Below, piece after piece: positions 56,522 to 64,000 of a stretch of 64,000 bases of DNA. The notes beneath the pieces are model-generated. The model had not been told where the DNA came from. It saw only the letters and a program-made list of their open reading frames with translations, and made no database searches. A program made the position numbers and the translations under genes. Each line of letters begins with the position of its first letter. Position 1 is the first letter of the stretch. Source of the stretch: Mesorhizobium sp. (GTDB lineage: Bacteria > Pseudomonadota > Alphaproteobacteria > Rhizobiales > Rhizobiaceae); the NCBI RefSeq assembly GCF_023954305.1, contig NZ_JAMLIG010000001.1:3120001-3184000 (forward strand), read 5' to 3'.

Positions 56522-59177
56522 CGATAATGGTCCTTATCTCGGAGCGGCAGGAGCCGCAGTTGGTGCCAGCGCTGAGCTGCGCGCCGACTTGATCCACGCT
56601 GGTGCAGCCGGCGGCGACTGCCGCGGCGATCTGGTTGATCCCGACGTTGAAGCAGGAGCAGACGACGCGGCCGATCGACGGCATGGGCACCGGCGAGCGC
56701 CCGGACAGCAGCGCCATACGGTCGGCGGGGGTCAGCGGCTGTCGCGACGCCAGCAGCGAGACCAGCCAGTCGCGCGGCGGCAGCTGCCCCGGCGGCGCCA
56801 CGAGCAGCGCCTCGGCCAGAGCACCGTCGCCGTCGAGCGCAGCGGCCCGATAGTTGAGGCCGCGCCTGTCGGTGTATTCGACCAGCTGGTCGCGCGCGAA
56901 GGTGCCGAGAAGCTGGCGCGACAGGAGGATGCCCTGGTCGGGCGTCTCCGTGCCGCAGAGATCATAGACCCAGCCGCCCTCGACGGGGCGGCGGCTCCAG
57001 TGCACGAAACCGACCGGACGCAGGTCCCGGCGGGTGATGAGAATACCAGTCCAGGCGACTGCCTCGCGCTGCAGCCGCACCGGAACGTGCTTGAGTTCGG
57101 GTTGGCCGGAATGGGCGTCGGTGGTCGGGTTGGCGAGCGGACCGGCGCCGGCACCGGCGGCGAACTGCCCGCTCCAGTGCATGGGGAGGAACGCCGTGCC
57201 CGGCTTCTGCGCGTCGCTGACCGCGACGCGGACGCGCGAGGACCCATAGCGGCTCGACACCTGAGCCAGGTCGCCGTCGGCCAGGCCATTGCGCGCGGCA
57301 TCTGACGCGCCGATTTCGATCACCGGTTCGGGCGCGTTGGACATCAGGCGCGGCACGCTTCCGGTCCGCGTCATCGTATGCCACTGGTCGCGCAGCCGGC
57401 CGGTGTTGAGCGCGATCGGCCGTTCGGCATCGACGGCGTGGGCGACGCCGCGATGGCGCACGGCGACGAAGCGCGCGCGGCCGTCGCCGGTCGGGAAGCG
57501 ACCGTTGCCGAGCAGCCTTTCCGCTTGCGGGCCGTCCTGTTTCGCGGGCCAGTGGCGCGGCGCAAAACCCTCGTAGTCGGCGTCGGCGATCGCGGCCAAT
57601 CCGCCGAGGTCGAACAGCCGGGCGCCGCTATTCTCGAAGGCCGAGAGCGCCGCGTGCTCGCGGAAGATCGCGGCGGGACCGTCGAAGGCGAATGCATCGG
57701 CGAAGCCCATCCGGCGAGCGACGTCGCAGATGATGTCCCAGTCGGGCCGGGCGGCGCCGGGCAGCGGCAGGAACGGCCGCTGGCGCGACATGCGCCGTTC
57801 GGAATTGGTCACGGTACCGCTCTTCTCGCCCCAGGCGGCGGCCGGCAGCAGCACGTCGGCGTAGCGGGTTGTGTCGGTGCGGGCGACGTCCGAGACGACG
57901 ACGAAGTCGCAGGTCTTGAGCGCGGCGCGCACGCGCATCGCGTCGGGCATGGAGACGGCCGGATTGGTGCCCATGATCCACAGCGCCCTGATACGGCCGT
58001 CGCCGACGGCGCGGAACATGTCCACCGCCTTCAGACCGGGCCGTCGGGCTACGCTTGGAGCCTTCCAGAAGCGCGCGACGCGGTCGATGTCGGCCGAAAC
58101 GTCGAAGCTCATATGCGCAGCGAGCTGGTTGGCCAACCCGCCGACCTCGCGCCCGCCCATGGCGTTGGGCTGACCGGTGACGGAGAAGGGTCCCATGCCG
58201 GGCCGGCCGATGCGCCCGGTGGCGAGATGGCAGTTGACGATGGCGTTGACCTTGTCGGTGCCGTGCGACGACTGATTGACGCCCTGGCTGTAGACGGTGA
58301 CGGTGCGCTCGGTTGCGGCGAAGAGCTGGAAGAACATCCGCACGTCCGCCTCGGCCAGACCGCAGCCGGCCGCGACGCTCGCGGGCGAGGGCGCATCGGC
58401 CAGGGCCGTGGAGATTGCGTCGGCGAAGCCGGAGGTGGCGGCGGCGACGTAGTTCTGGTCGATCGCGTTTGCCCGGGCGAGATGCGCCAGAACGCCATTG
58501 AAGAGCAGGACGTCGGTGCCGGGGTCGATCGCCAGGTGCAGGTCGCATTCGTCGGCTGTTGCGGTACGGCGCGGGTCGACGACGACGGTCTTGGTGCCGC
58601 GCTCGCGCCGTGCGGCAAGCAGACGCTGGTAGAGGATCGGATGGCACCAGGCGGTGTTCGAGCCGGTGAGGACGACGAGGTCGGCCTCCTCGAGATCGGC
58701 GTAGGTTCCGGGGACGATGTCCTCGCCGAAGGCGCGGCGGTGGCCGGCGACGGACGAGGCCATGCAGAGGCGGGAATTGGTGTCGATGTTACCGGAGCCA
58801 ATGAAGCCCTTCATCAGCTTGTTGGCGACGTAGTAATCCTCCGTCAGCAACTGGCCGGAAACGTAGAAGGCCACCGAATCCGGGCCGTGCGCAGCGATCG
58901 CGTCGGCGAAGTGCCTCGCCACGAGGTCGAGCGCCTCGTCCCAGGTTGCCTGACGGCCGGCGATCTCGGGCGCCAGTACACGCCCGTCGAGTCCGGTCGT
59001 CTCGCCGAGCGCCGAGCCCTTGGAGCACAGCTTGCCGAAATTCGCAGGATGATCCGGATCGCCGCGGACGGCGACGCTTCCGTCCGCGGCGACCTTTGCC
59101 AGCACGCCGCAACCCACCCCGCAATAGGGGCAAGTGGTCCTCACCTCGGCTGGCAGGTTATCGACCATTGCGTTCAC
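56493..59177 (-). CDS. nasA: Assimilatory nitrate reductase catalytic subunit NasA
   Basis: An 894-residue molybdopterin oxidoreductase. The N-terminal [4Fe-4S] cysteines are Cys16, Cys19, Cys23 and Cys51 (CPYCGVGCGV..., LCSKG), followed by the Mo-bisMGD domains and a dinucleotide-binding C-terminal part. After about residue 835 a BFD-like [2Fe-2S] domain (VVCSCFNVGINQIAAAVAAGCTSVDQVGAQLSAGTNCGSCRSEI) is fused, as in Klebsiella-type NasA. It reduces nitrate to nitrite in the cytoplasm. GTG at 59175-59177 overlaps the nirD stop (GTGA); an ATG three codons later is the alternative. Confidence 0.95.
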   Translation of the reverse strand: MNAMVDNLPAEVRTTCPYCGVGCGVLAKVAADGSVAVRGDPDHPANFGKLCSKGSALGETTGLDGRVLAPEIAGRQATWDEALDLVARHFADAIAAHGPDSVAFYVSGQLLTEDYYVANKLMKGFIGSGNIDTNSRLCMASSVAGHRRAFGEDIVPGTYADLEEADLVVLTGSNTAWCHPILYQRLLAARRERGTKTVVVDPRRTATADECDLHLAIDPGTDVLLFNGVLAHLARANAIDQNYVAAATSGFADAISTALADAPSPASVAAGCGLAEADVRMFFQLFAATERTVTVYSQGVNQSSHGTDKVNAIVNCHLATGRIGRPGMGPFSVTGQPNAMGGREVGGLANQLAAHMSFDVSADIDRVARFWKAPSVARRPGLKAVDMFRAVGDGRIRALWIMGTNPAVSMPDAMRVRAALKTCDFVVVSDVARTDTTRYADVLLPAAAWGEKSGTVTNSERRMSRQRPFLPLPGAARPDWDIICDVARRMGFADAFAFDGPAAIFREHAALSAFENSGARLFDLGGLAAIADADYEGFAPRHWPAKQDGPQAERLLGNGRFPTGDGRARFVAVRHRGVAHAVDAERPIALNTGRLRDQWHTMTRTGSVPRLMSNAPEPVIEIGASDAARNGLADGDLAQVSSRYGSSRVRVAVSDAQKPGTAFLPMHWSGQFAAGAGAGPLANPTTDAHSGQPELKHVPVRLQREAVAWTGILITRRDLRPVGFVHWSRRPVEGGWVYDLCGTETPDQGILLSRQLLGTFARDQLVEYTDRRGLNYRAAALDGDGALAEALLVAPPGQLPPRDWLVSLLASRQPLTPADRMALLSGRSPVPMPSIGRVVCSCFNVGINQIAAAVAAGCTSVDQVGAQLSAGTNCGSCRSEIRTIIDAGRLQAAE

Positions 59178-59503
59178 TCAGCCGCCATCAGCTGGCGGTC
59201 GAGCTCGATCAGGATCCGACCCTCCTCGATCTTGAGCGGTATCGTGCGGACCGCGCCTTCGTCGGCGCCCTGCGCCAGGCCGGTTTCGAGCGAGATCACC
59301 CAGTTGTGCAGGGGGCAGGTGACGGAGGCGCCGTGCACGATGCCCTGGGTCAGAGGTCCACCCTTGTGGGGGCAGTGGTCCTCGATGGCGAAGACCCTGT
59401 CGTCATGGGTGCGGAAAACGCCGATCTTGCCTTGCGGGGTGACGACGCAGCGGGCACCGCGCTGCGGGATGTCGTCGATCGTTCCGATGGGAAGCCAGGT
59501 CAT
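59174..59503 (-). CDS. nirD: Nitrite reductase small subunit NirD
   Basis: A 109-residue Rieske-fold protein, partner of NirB. Unlike enterobacterial NirD, the complete Rieske ligand set is present: C-P-H in EDHCPHKGGP and C-P-L-H in SVTCPLHNWV, so it can carry a [2Fe-2S] cluster. ATG at 59501-59503 is chosen; the frame open to 59605 overlaps nirB. It lies between nirB and nasA with a 4-bp overlap to nasA. Confidence 0.94.
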   Translation of the reverse strand: MTWLPIGTIDDIPQRGARCVVTPQGKIGVFRTHDDRVFAIEDHCPHKGGPLTQGIVHGASVTCPLHNWVISLETGLAQGADEGAVRTIPLKIEEGRILIELDRQLMAAE

Positions 59504-59507
59504 GCGC

Positions 59508-61958
59508 TCACTCCGCCGCCAGTTGGTAGGGAACCGCCGCCAGCGGGCGGAATTCGTGCTTGTCCTTGCCCGAGACGCGTTCGGACCAGGGATCGACCTG
59601 CGCAAATTTCTGGCTGAAGACGAAGCGGTCGTAATATTCCTTCCGGCGCGGCAGATCGTGCAGCACCTGGCGCCGGATCTCGTCGTAGCCGACGCGCTTG
59701 GCCCATTTGTAGATGCGCTCGAGATAGCGCGCCTGCTCGCGATACATCTGCGTCAGCGCCACGATCACCTCGAGGGCCTCGTCCTCGGTCTTCACGAGGC
59801 CGAGCACTTCCGTGCCCTTGATGTCGAGACCAGCCGCGCCGGCGAAATGGATCTCGAAGCCGGAGTCCACGCAGATCACGCCGACATCCTTGCAAGTCGC
59901 CTCGGCGCAGTTGCGAGGGCATCCCGAGACCCCCATCTTGACCTTGGCCGGGGTCCATGACCCCCACATAAACTTCTCGATGCGGACGCCGAGCCCGGTC
60001 GAATCCTGCGTGCCGAAGCGGCACCAGTCGGAACCGACGCAGGTCTTCACGGTGCGCAGGCCCTTGGCATAGGCATGGCCCGAGACGAAGCCGGCCTTGC
60101 CGAGATCGGACCACACCGCCGGCAGGTCCTCCTTCTTCACGCCCAGCATGTCGATGCGCTGGCCGCCGGTGACCTTGACGGTGGGGATGGCGAATTTGTC
60201 GACCACATCGGCGATCGCCCGCAGCTCCTGCGCCGAGGTGACGCCGCCCCACATGCGCGGCACGACCGAATAGGTGCCATCCTTCTGGATGTTGGCGTGG
60301 ACGCGCTCGTTGATGAAGCGCGACTGGTAGTCGTCGGCATATTCGTCCGGCCAGTCGGCGACGAGATAGTAGTTGAGCGCCGGGCGGCACTTGGCGCAGC
60401 CGCAGGACGTCTTCCACTCGAGTTCCTGCATCACGGCGGGGATGGTCTTCAGCCGCTTGGCCTTGATCAGGCGGCGCACCTCATCGTGGCCGAGCGTGGT
60501 GCAGGTGCACATCGGCTGGATCGCAGCCGGGTTGTAGCTGTCGCCGAGGGTGAGGACCATCAGCTTCTCGACCAGCGACGTGCAGGTGCCGCAGGATGCG
60601 GACGCTTTGGTGTGGGCGCGCACGTCGTCCAGCGTCGTCAGACCCTTGGCCGTGATCGTGCCGGTGATCTTGCTCTTGCAGATGCCGTTGCAGCCGCAGA
60701 TCTCGGCGTCATCCGCCAAGGCCGCAACGGCCGCCAGAGGGTCCGCGGAGGCGCCTCCCTGGAAGGCCTGGCCGAAGATGAGCGTGTCGCGCATCTCCGA
60801 AATGTCGGTCTCCTTCTTCTTCAGATCGTTGAACCAGGCACCGTCGCCAGTTTCGCCGAAGAGCACGGTGCCGATGATCCGGTTCTCCCTGAGAACGACA
60901 CGCTTGTAGACGCCGGCGGAGGCGTCGCGCAGGATGATTTCCTCGCGGTCGTCGCCATCGGCGAAATCGCCCAGCGAATAGAGGTCGATGCCGGTGACCT
61001 TGAGCTTGGTCGGCGTGTCGGAGTGGACGAAGCGCCTGTCGGTCTTTCCGGCCAGCTTGGCCGCAGCCACACGCGCCATCTCGTAGAGCGGCGCGACAAG
61101 GCCGTAGACATTGCCGCCGACCTCGGCGCATTCCCCGACCGCGAGAATGTCCGGGTCGGACGTGGTCATGCGATCGTCGGTGACGATGCCGCGGTTGACC
61201 TCCAGCCCGGCCTCCTTCGCCAGCGCCACGTTCGGACGGATGCCGACGGCCATAACCACCAGCGTGGCCGGGATGACGGTGCCGTCGGCGAGCTCGACGC
61301 CCTCGACCCTGCCATTGCCGACGATCGCCTTGGTGTTGGCCTTGGTCATGACCTTGATGCCACGTGCCTCCACCGCCTTCTGCAACAGATAGCCGGCGGC
61401 CGGATCGAGCTGCCGCTCCATCAGCGTCGGCATGACGTGCAGCACGGTCACGTCCATGCCGCGCTCCTTGAGACCCGCGGCCGCCTCGAGCCCGAGCAGG
61501 CCGCCGCCGATGACGATCGCCCGGTCGCGCGACTGCGCGGCAAGCAGCATGGCGTTGACGTCGTCGAGGTCGCGATAGGTGATGACGCCCGGCAGGTCCT
61601 TGCCGGGGACGGGGATGATGAACGGCACCGAGCCGGTGGCGATGACCAGCCTGTCGTAGCTCTCGGTCACGCCGTGGTCCGAGGTCACGGTCTTCGCGTC
61701 GCGGTCGACGGCGACGATCTTGTGGCCCTTGTAGAGCGTCACGCCGTTCTGGATGTACCAGCCGTCGCCGTGAATGACGATGTCGTCGTAGCTCTTCTCG
61801 CCCGAGAGAACCGGCGACAGCATGATGCGGTCGTAGTTCACGCGCGGCTCGGCGTTGAAGATGATGACCTCGTAGCGGCCAGGTGCCTCTTCGAACAGGT
61901 GCTCCAGCATGCGCCCCGGGGCCATGCCATTGCCGACGATGACGAGTTTCTCAGTCAT
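59508..61958 (-). CDS. nirB: Assimilatory nitrite reductase large subunit NirB
   Basis: An 816-residue NADH-dependent siroheme enzyme. The FAD/NAD module spans residues 1-300 (KLVIVGNGMAPGRMLEHL, AIVIGGGLLGLEAAAGL), followed by a BFD-like [2Fe-2S] region (CGCNGICKSKITG..., CGTCTSL) and CGCAKCRP. The sulfite/nitrite reductase half holds siroheme/[4Fe-4S] cysteines in KTCVGSDWCRFG and SGCPRNCAEATC. It reduces nitrite to ammonium with NirD. It ends 4 bp before the nirD start. Confidence 0.96.
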   Translation of the reverse strand: MTEKLVIVGNGMAPGRMLEHLFEEAPGRYEVIIFNAEPRVNYDRIMLSPVLSGEKSYDDIVIHGDGWYIQNGVTLYKGHKIVAVDRDAKTVTSDHGVTESYDRLVIATGSVPFIIPVPGKDLPGVITYRDLDDVNAMLLAAQSRDRAIVIGGGLLGLEAAAGLKERGMDVTVLHVMPTLMERQLDPAAGYLLQKAVEARGIKVMTKANTKAIVGNGRVEGVELADGTVIPATLVVMAVGIRPNVALAKEAGLEVNRGIVTDDRMTTSDPDILAVGECAEVGGNVYGLVAPLYEMARVAAAKLAGKTDRRFVHSDTPTKLKVTGIDLYSLGDFADGDDREEIILRDASAGVYKRVVLRENRIIGTVLFGETGDGAWFNDLKKKETDISEMRDTLIFGQAFQGGASADPLAAVAALADDAEICGCNGICKSKITGTITAKGLTTLDDVRAHTKASASCGTCTSLVEKLMVLTLGDSYNPAAIQPMCTCTTLGHDEVRRLIKAKRLKTIPAVMQELEWKTSCGCAKCRPALNYYLVADWPDEYADDYQSRFINERVHANIQKDGTYSVVPRMWGGVTSAQELRAIADVVDKFAIPTVKVTGGQRIDMLGVKKEDLPAVWSDLGKAGFVSGHAYAKGLRTVKTCVGSDWCRFGTQDSTGLGVRIEKFMWGSWTPAKVKMGVSGCPRNCAEATCKDVGVICVDSGFEIHFAGAAGLDIKGTEVLGLVKTEDEALEVIVALTQMYREQARYLERIYKWAKRVGYDEIRRQVLHDLPRRKEYYDRFVFSQKFAQVDPWSERVSGKDKHEFRPLAAVPYQLAAE

Positions 61959-61963
61959 GGCGC

Positions 61964-63718
61964 TTACTCCGCCGCCTGGATCAGTTGCTGGTCACGGGCC
62001 GCCGCAACACGCTCGGCCCGCTTCTTCTTGATCTCGTCGACATGAGTCGGATCAGGGTTCGCACCCCCCTCGTAGGCTTCGAGGAAATCGAGCAATTCCT
62101 CGCGGTATGCGTAGTAGTCCGAGTGTGCGAGCAACTGCTTGCGCGAACGCGGACGTGGCAGATCCACCTCCATGATATTGCCAACCCGTGCGTTCGGTCC
62201 GTTGGACATCATCACCACGCGGTCGGCGAGCAGGATCGCCTCGTCGACATCGTGCGTGACGCAGATCGCCGTCACCTGGGTGCGAGTCCAGACGTCCATA
62301 AGAACGTCCTGCAACTCCCAGCGGGTCAGCGAGTCCAGCATGCCGAAAGGCTCGTCGAGTAGAAGCAGCTTCGGCGAGAGCGAGAACGCCCGCGCGATCC
62401 CGACGCGCTGCTTCATGCCGTTGGACAGTTCGGCCGCGAGCTTGTGCATGGACGAGCCAAGCCCGACGCGGTTCAGGTAGTATTCGACGACGTCCTTGCG
62501 CTCGGCGGGGCTGGCGTCCGGATAGACTCGATCGACACCGAGCGCGACATTCTCCCGCGCGGTGAGCCACGGCATGAGTGAGGGCGCCTGGAAGACGACG
62601 GCGCGGTCGGGACCGGCTCCGCTCACTTCCTTTCCGTCGAGAATGACAACTCCGCTGGAGATGTCCGTCAGCCCGGCCACCATGGACAGAACGGTCGACT
62701 TGCCGCAACCGGAGTGACCGATGAGCGTGACGAACTCGCCCTTGTTCATCTTGAGGTCGAATCCGTCGACGACAGTCAGCGGCCCCTTCGGCGTCGGGTA
62801 GACCTTCCTGACTTCGCTCAATTCGACATAGCGTCTCTCGATCGGCGACCGCGCCGCCTTGAGATACGCCGGGGGAAGGCCCTCTTTCTGAGTGATCGGC
62901 ACCACCGTCGGAAGCACGATGCTGTTTTCGGTTTCGCCGCCGCGTTCCGCGCCTATGTCCATCAGGTACTGCGTCACCTCGGCGCGCAGTCTGATGAAGG
63001 TCGGATCCGAGTTCATGGCGGCGCGATCGCGCGGACGCGCAAGCTCGACCTTGAAGGAGGGCCCCAAGGTCGCGTTCGGCCCCGGCTTCAGCGGAACGAT
63101 GCGGTCCGCGAGAAGGATAGCTTCGTCGACATCGTTGGTGATCAGGATGATGGTCTTCTTCTCCCTCTGGGAGATATCGGCCAACTCGTCCTGCAGTTTC
63201 GCTCGCGTCAGGGCGTCCAGTGCCGACAAAGGTTCGTCGAGGAGCAGGATTTCCGGCTGCGTCGCGAGTGCCCGCGCCACCGAGACCCGCTGGCGCATGC
63301 CGCCGGAAAGCTCGGCCGGCTTGCGGTCGATCGCGTGCGAAAGGCCGACCATTTCGATATATTTCTTCGTGATGGCCTGGCGTTCGCCCCGGGGCTTGTC
63401 CGACAGGACGCTGTCAACGGCAAGCGCGACATTGTCCTTCACCGAGAGCCACGGCATCAGCGAGTAGGACTGGAAGACCACACCCCGGTCCTGGCCGGGG
63501 CCGGTGATCGGCCGCCCGCTCACCCTGACCTCGCCCGCATCCGGCTGGACGAGCCCGGCGATGGACGAAATGAGCGTCGTCTTGCCCGATCCGGAGAAGC
63601 CGACGATGGCGATGAACTCGCCCTCCTCCACCGCAAGGTCGATGCCGGACAGGACTTCGGTCCGGTGTTCACCCTCGCCGTAGGCTTTTGACATACCGTT
63701 GACTTCGAGAAATGCCAT
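61964..63718 (-). CDS. Nitrate ABC transporter, fused double ATPase (NrtC/NrtD type)
   Basis: A 584-residue protein made of two ABC ATPase domains joined by a linker (about residues 215-290). Domain 1: Walker A GFSGSGKTT (40-48), signature LSGGM (137-141), Walker B ILLLDEP (157-163), but Asn195 where the H-loop His is expected (ITNDVDEA). Domain 2: Walker A GHSGCGKST (334-342), signature LSNGM (431-435), Walker B LLLLDEP (451-457), His489 intact. It would energise nitrate/nitrite uptake with the NrtB permease. In cyanobacteria NrtC and NrtD are separate and NrtC bears a regulatory domain, absent here. It lies 5 bp before nirB. Confidence 0.9.
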   Translation of the reverse strand: MAFLEVNGMSKAYGEGEHRTEVLSGIDLAVEEGEFIAIVGFSGSGKTTLISSIAGLVQPDAGEVRVSGRPITGPGQDRGVVFQSYSLMPWLSVKDNVALAVDSVLSDKPRGERQAITKKYIEMVGLSHAIDRKPAELSGGMRQRVSVARALATQPEILLLDEPLSALDALTRAKLQDELADISQREKKTIILITNDVDEAILLADRIVPLKPGPNATLGPSFKVELARPRDRAAMNSDPTFIRLRAEVTQYLMDIGAERGGETENSIVLPTVVPITQKEGLPPAYLKAARSPIERRYVELSEVRKVYPTPKGPLTVVDGFDLKMNKGEFVTLIGHSGCGKSTVLSMVAGLTDISSGVVILDGKEVSGAGPDRAVVFQAPSLMPWLTARENVALGVDRVYPDASPAERKDVVEYYLNRVGLGSSMHKLAAELSNGMKQRVGIARAFSLSPKLLLLDEPFGMLDSLTRWELQDVLMDVWTRTQVTAICVTHDVDEAILLADRVVMMSNGPNARVGNIMEVDLPRPRSRKQLLAHSDYYAYREELLDFLEAYEGGANPDPTHVDEIKKKRAERVAAARDQQLIQAAE

Positions 63719-63727
63719 GCCGAGCTC

Positions 63728-64000
63728 CTATCGGTTCGCCGAGAAAGTGAACGCCGACTGAAGCGCGTACATGATGCGGTCGAGCATGAAGCCGATCAGG
63801 CCGATGGTGAGCACTGCCACCATGATACGGGCGAGCGAGGACGCCGAGCCGTTCTGGAATTCGTCCCAGACGAACTTGCCGAGGCCGGGATTCTGCGCCA
63901 GCATTTCAGCCGCGATCAGCACCATCCAGCCGACCCCGAGCGAAAGTCTGAGTCCGGTGAAGATCAGCGGCAAAGCCGATGGTAATACGAGCTTTCGGAT
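63728..64000 (-). CDS. nrtB: Nitrate ABC transporter permease NrtB, partial
   Basis: The C-terminal 90 residues of a BPD-type inner-membrane permease; the gene continues past the right edge. Visible are the EAA-like cytoplasmic loop (LVLPSALPLIFTGLRLSLGVGWMVLIAAEML) and the last membrane helices (ARIMVAVLTIGLIGFMLDRIM). The stop is 9 bp before the ATPase gene start, giving the operon order nrtB, ATPase, nirB, nirD, nasA, cysG. Confidence 0.88.
   Translation of the reverse strand: MRKLVLPSALPLIFTGLRLSLGVGWMVLIAAEMLAQNPGLGKFVWDEFQNGSASSLARIMVAVLTIGLIGFMLDRIMYALQSAFTFSANR

Noticed and set aside
57378..59960. Open frame of 860 codons antisense to nasA and nirD
   Set aside because: Mirror of conserved metal-binding enzymes; composition and lack of domains mark it as an artefact.

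Overview
The window is high-GC DNA from an alphaproteobacterium of the Rhizobiales (Hyphomicrobiales), most like the Mesorhizobium/Phyllobacteriaceae group. The assignment rests on a set of lineage-typical motility genes (motC, motE, visN/visR, an ftcR/rem-type regulator, flaF/flbT, a DUF1217 protein, a motD-like fliK). It also rests on intergenic palindromes of the kind common in rhizobial genomes. It is inferred from gene content, not from a marker gene. I saw no rRNA, tRNA, CRISPR array, transposase or phage gene.

Region 1 (1-2359) holds the end of a TRAP transporter (dctQ fragment and dctP) divergent from a crotonase-family enzyme. Region 2 (2363-39911) is one continuous flagellar cluster of about 37 kb. 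It covers export gate (flhA, flhB, fliP, fliQ, fliR), ATPase complex (fliI, fliJ-like, fliH-like), MS/C-ring (fliF, fliG, fliM, fliN), rod, rings and hook (flgB, C, F, G, A, H, I, D, E, K, L, fliE, flgJ-type rod protein, fliK), and stator and periplasmic motor proteins (motA, B, C, E, fliL and a second FliL-like protein). It also holds two flagellins, the flagellin regulators flaF/flbT, and the regulators ftcR and visN/visR. No chemotaxis operon is present.

The flagellar operons share a previously unlabelled upstream element that I read directly: TCRCRCAAG-N10-TA. It lies 36-44 nt before the start codons of fliF, flhA, flgB, flgE, motA and the DUF1217 gene. The ftcR gene and the first flagellin gene instead carry TTAA-N7-TTAAC boxes matching the CtrA consensus. 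Together these suggest a hierarchy CtrA/VisNR -> FtcR -> structural operons, with CtrA also acting at flagellin. A 355-bp nested inverted-repeat element sits flush against flgK, and shorter relatives lie before flhB and between fliJ and flgJ.

Region 3 (40195-42265) has a guanidinium exporter gene preceded by a clear guanidine-II (mini-ykkC) riboswitch, then an iron-type alcohol dehydrogenase and a hotdog thioesterase. Region 4 (42262-47139) is a minus-strand run of amide/amine enzymes (deacetylase-fold amidohydrolase, GNAT acetyltransferase, class III aminotransferase, N,N-dimethylformamidase-like protein) with large perfect palindromes at its boundaries. Region 5 (47453-55048) has a malonyl-CoA synthetase, PHA synthase, phasin, a kinase/ATPase fusion, a universal stress protein and a zinc alcohol dehydrogenase. 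Several carry FNR/FixK-type TTGA-N6-TCAA boxes, suggesting a low-oxygen carbon-storage module. Region 6 (55058-64000) is an assimilatory nitrate operon read right to left: nrtB (partial), a double-ATPase NrtC/D protein, nirB, nirD, nasA and cysG.
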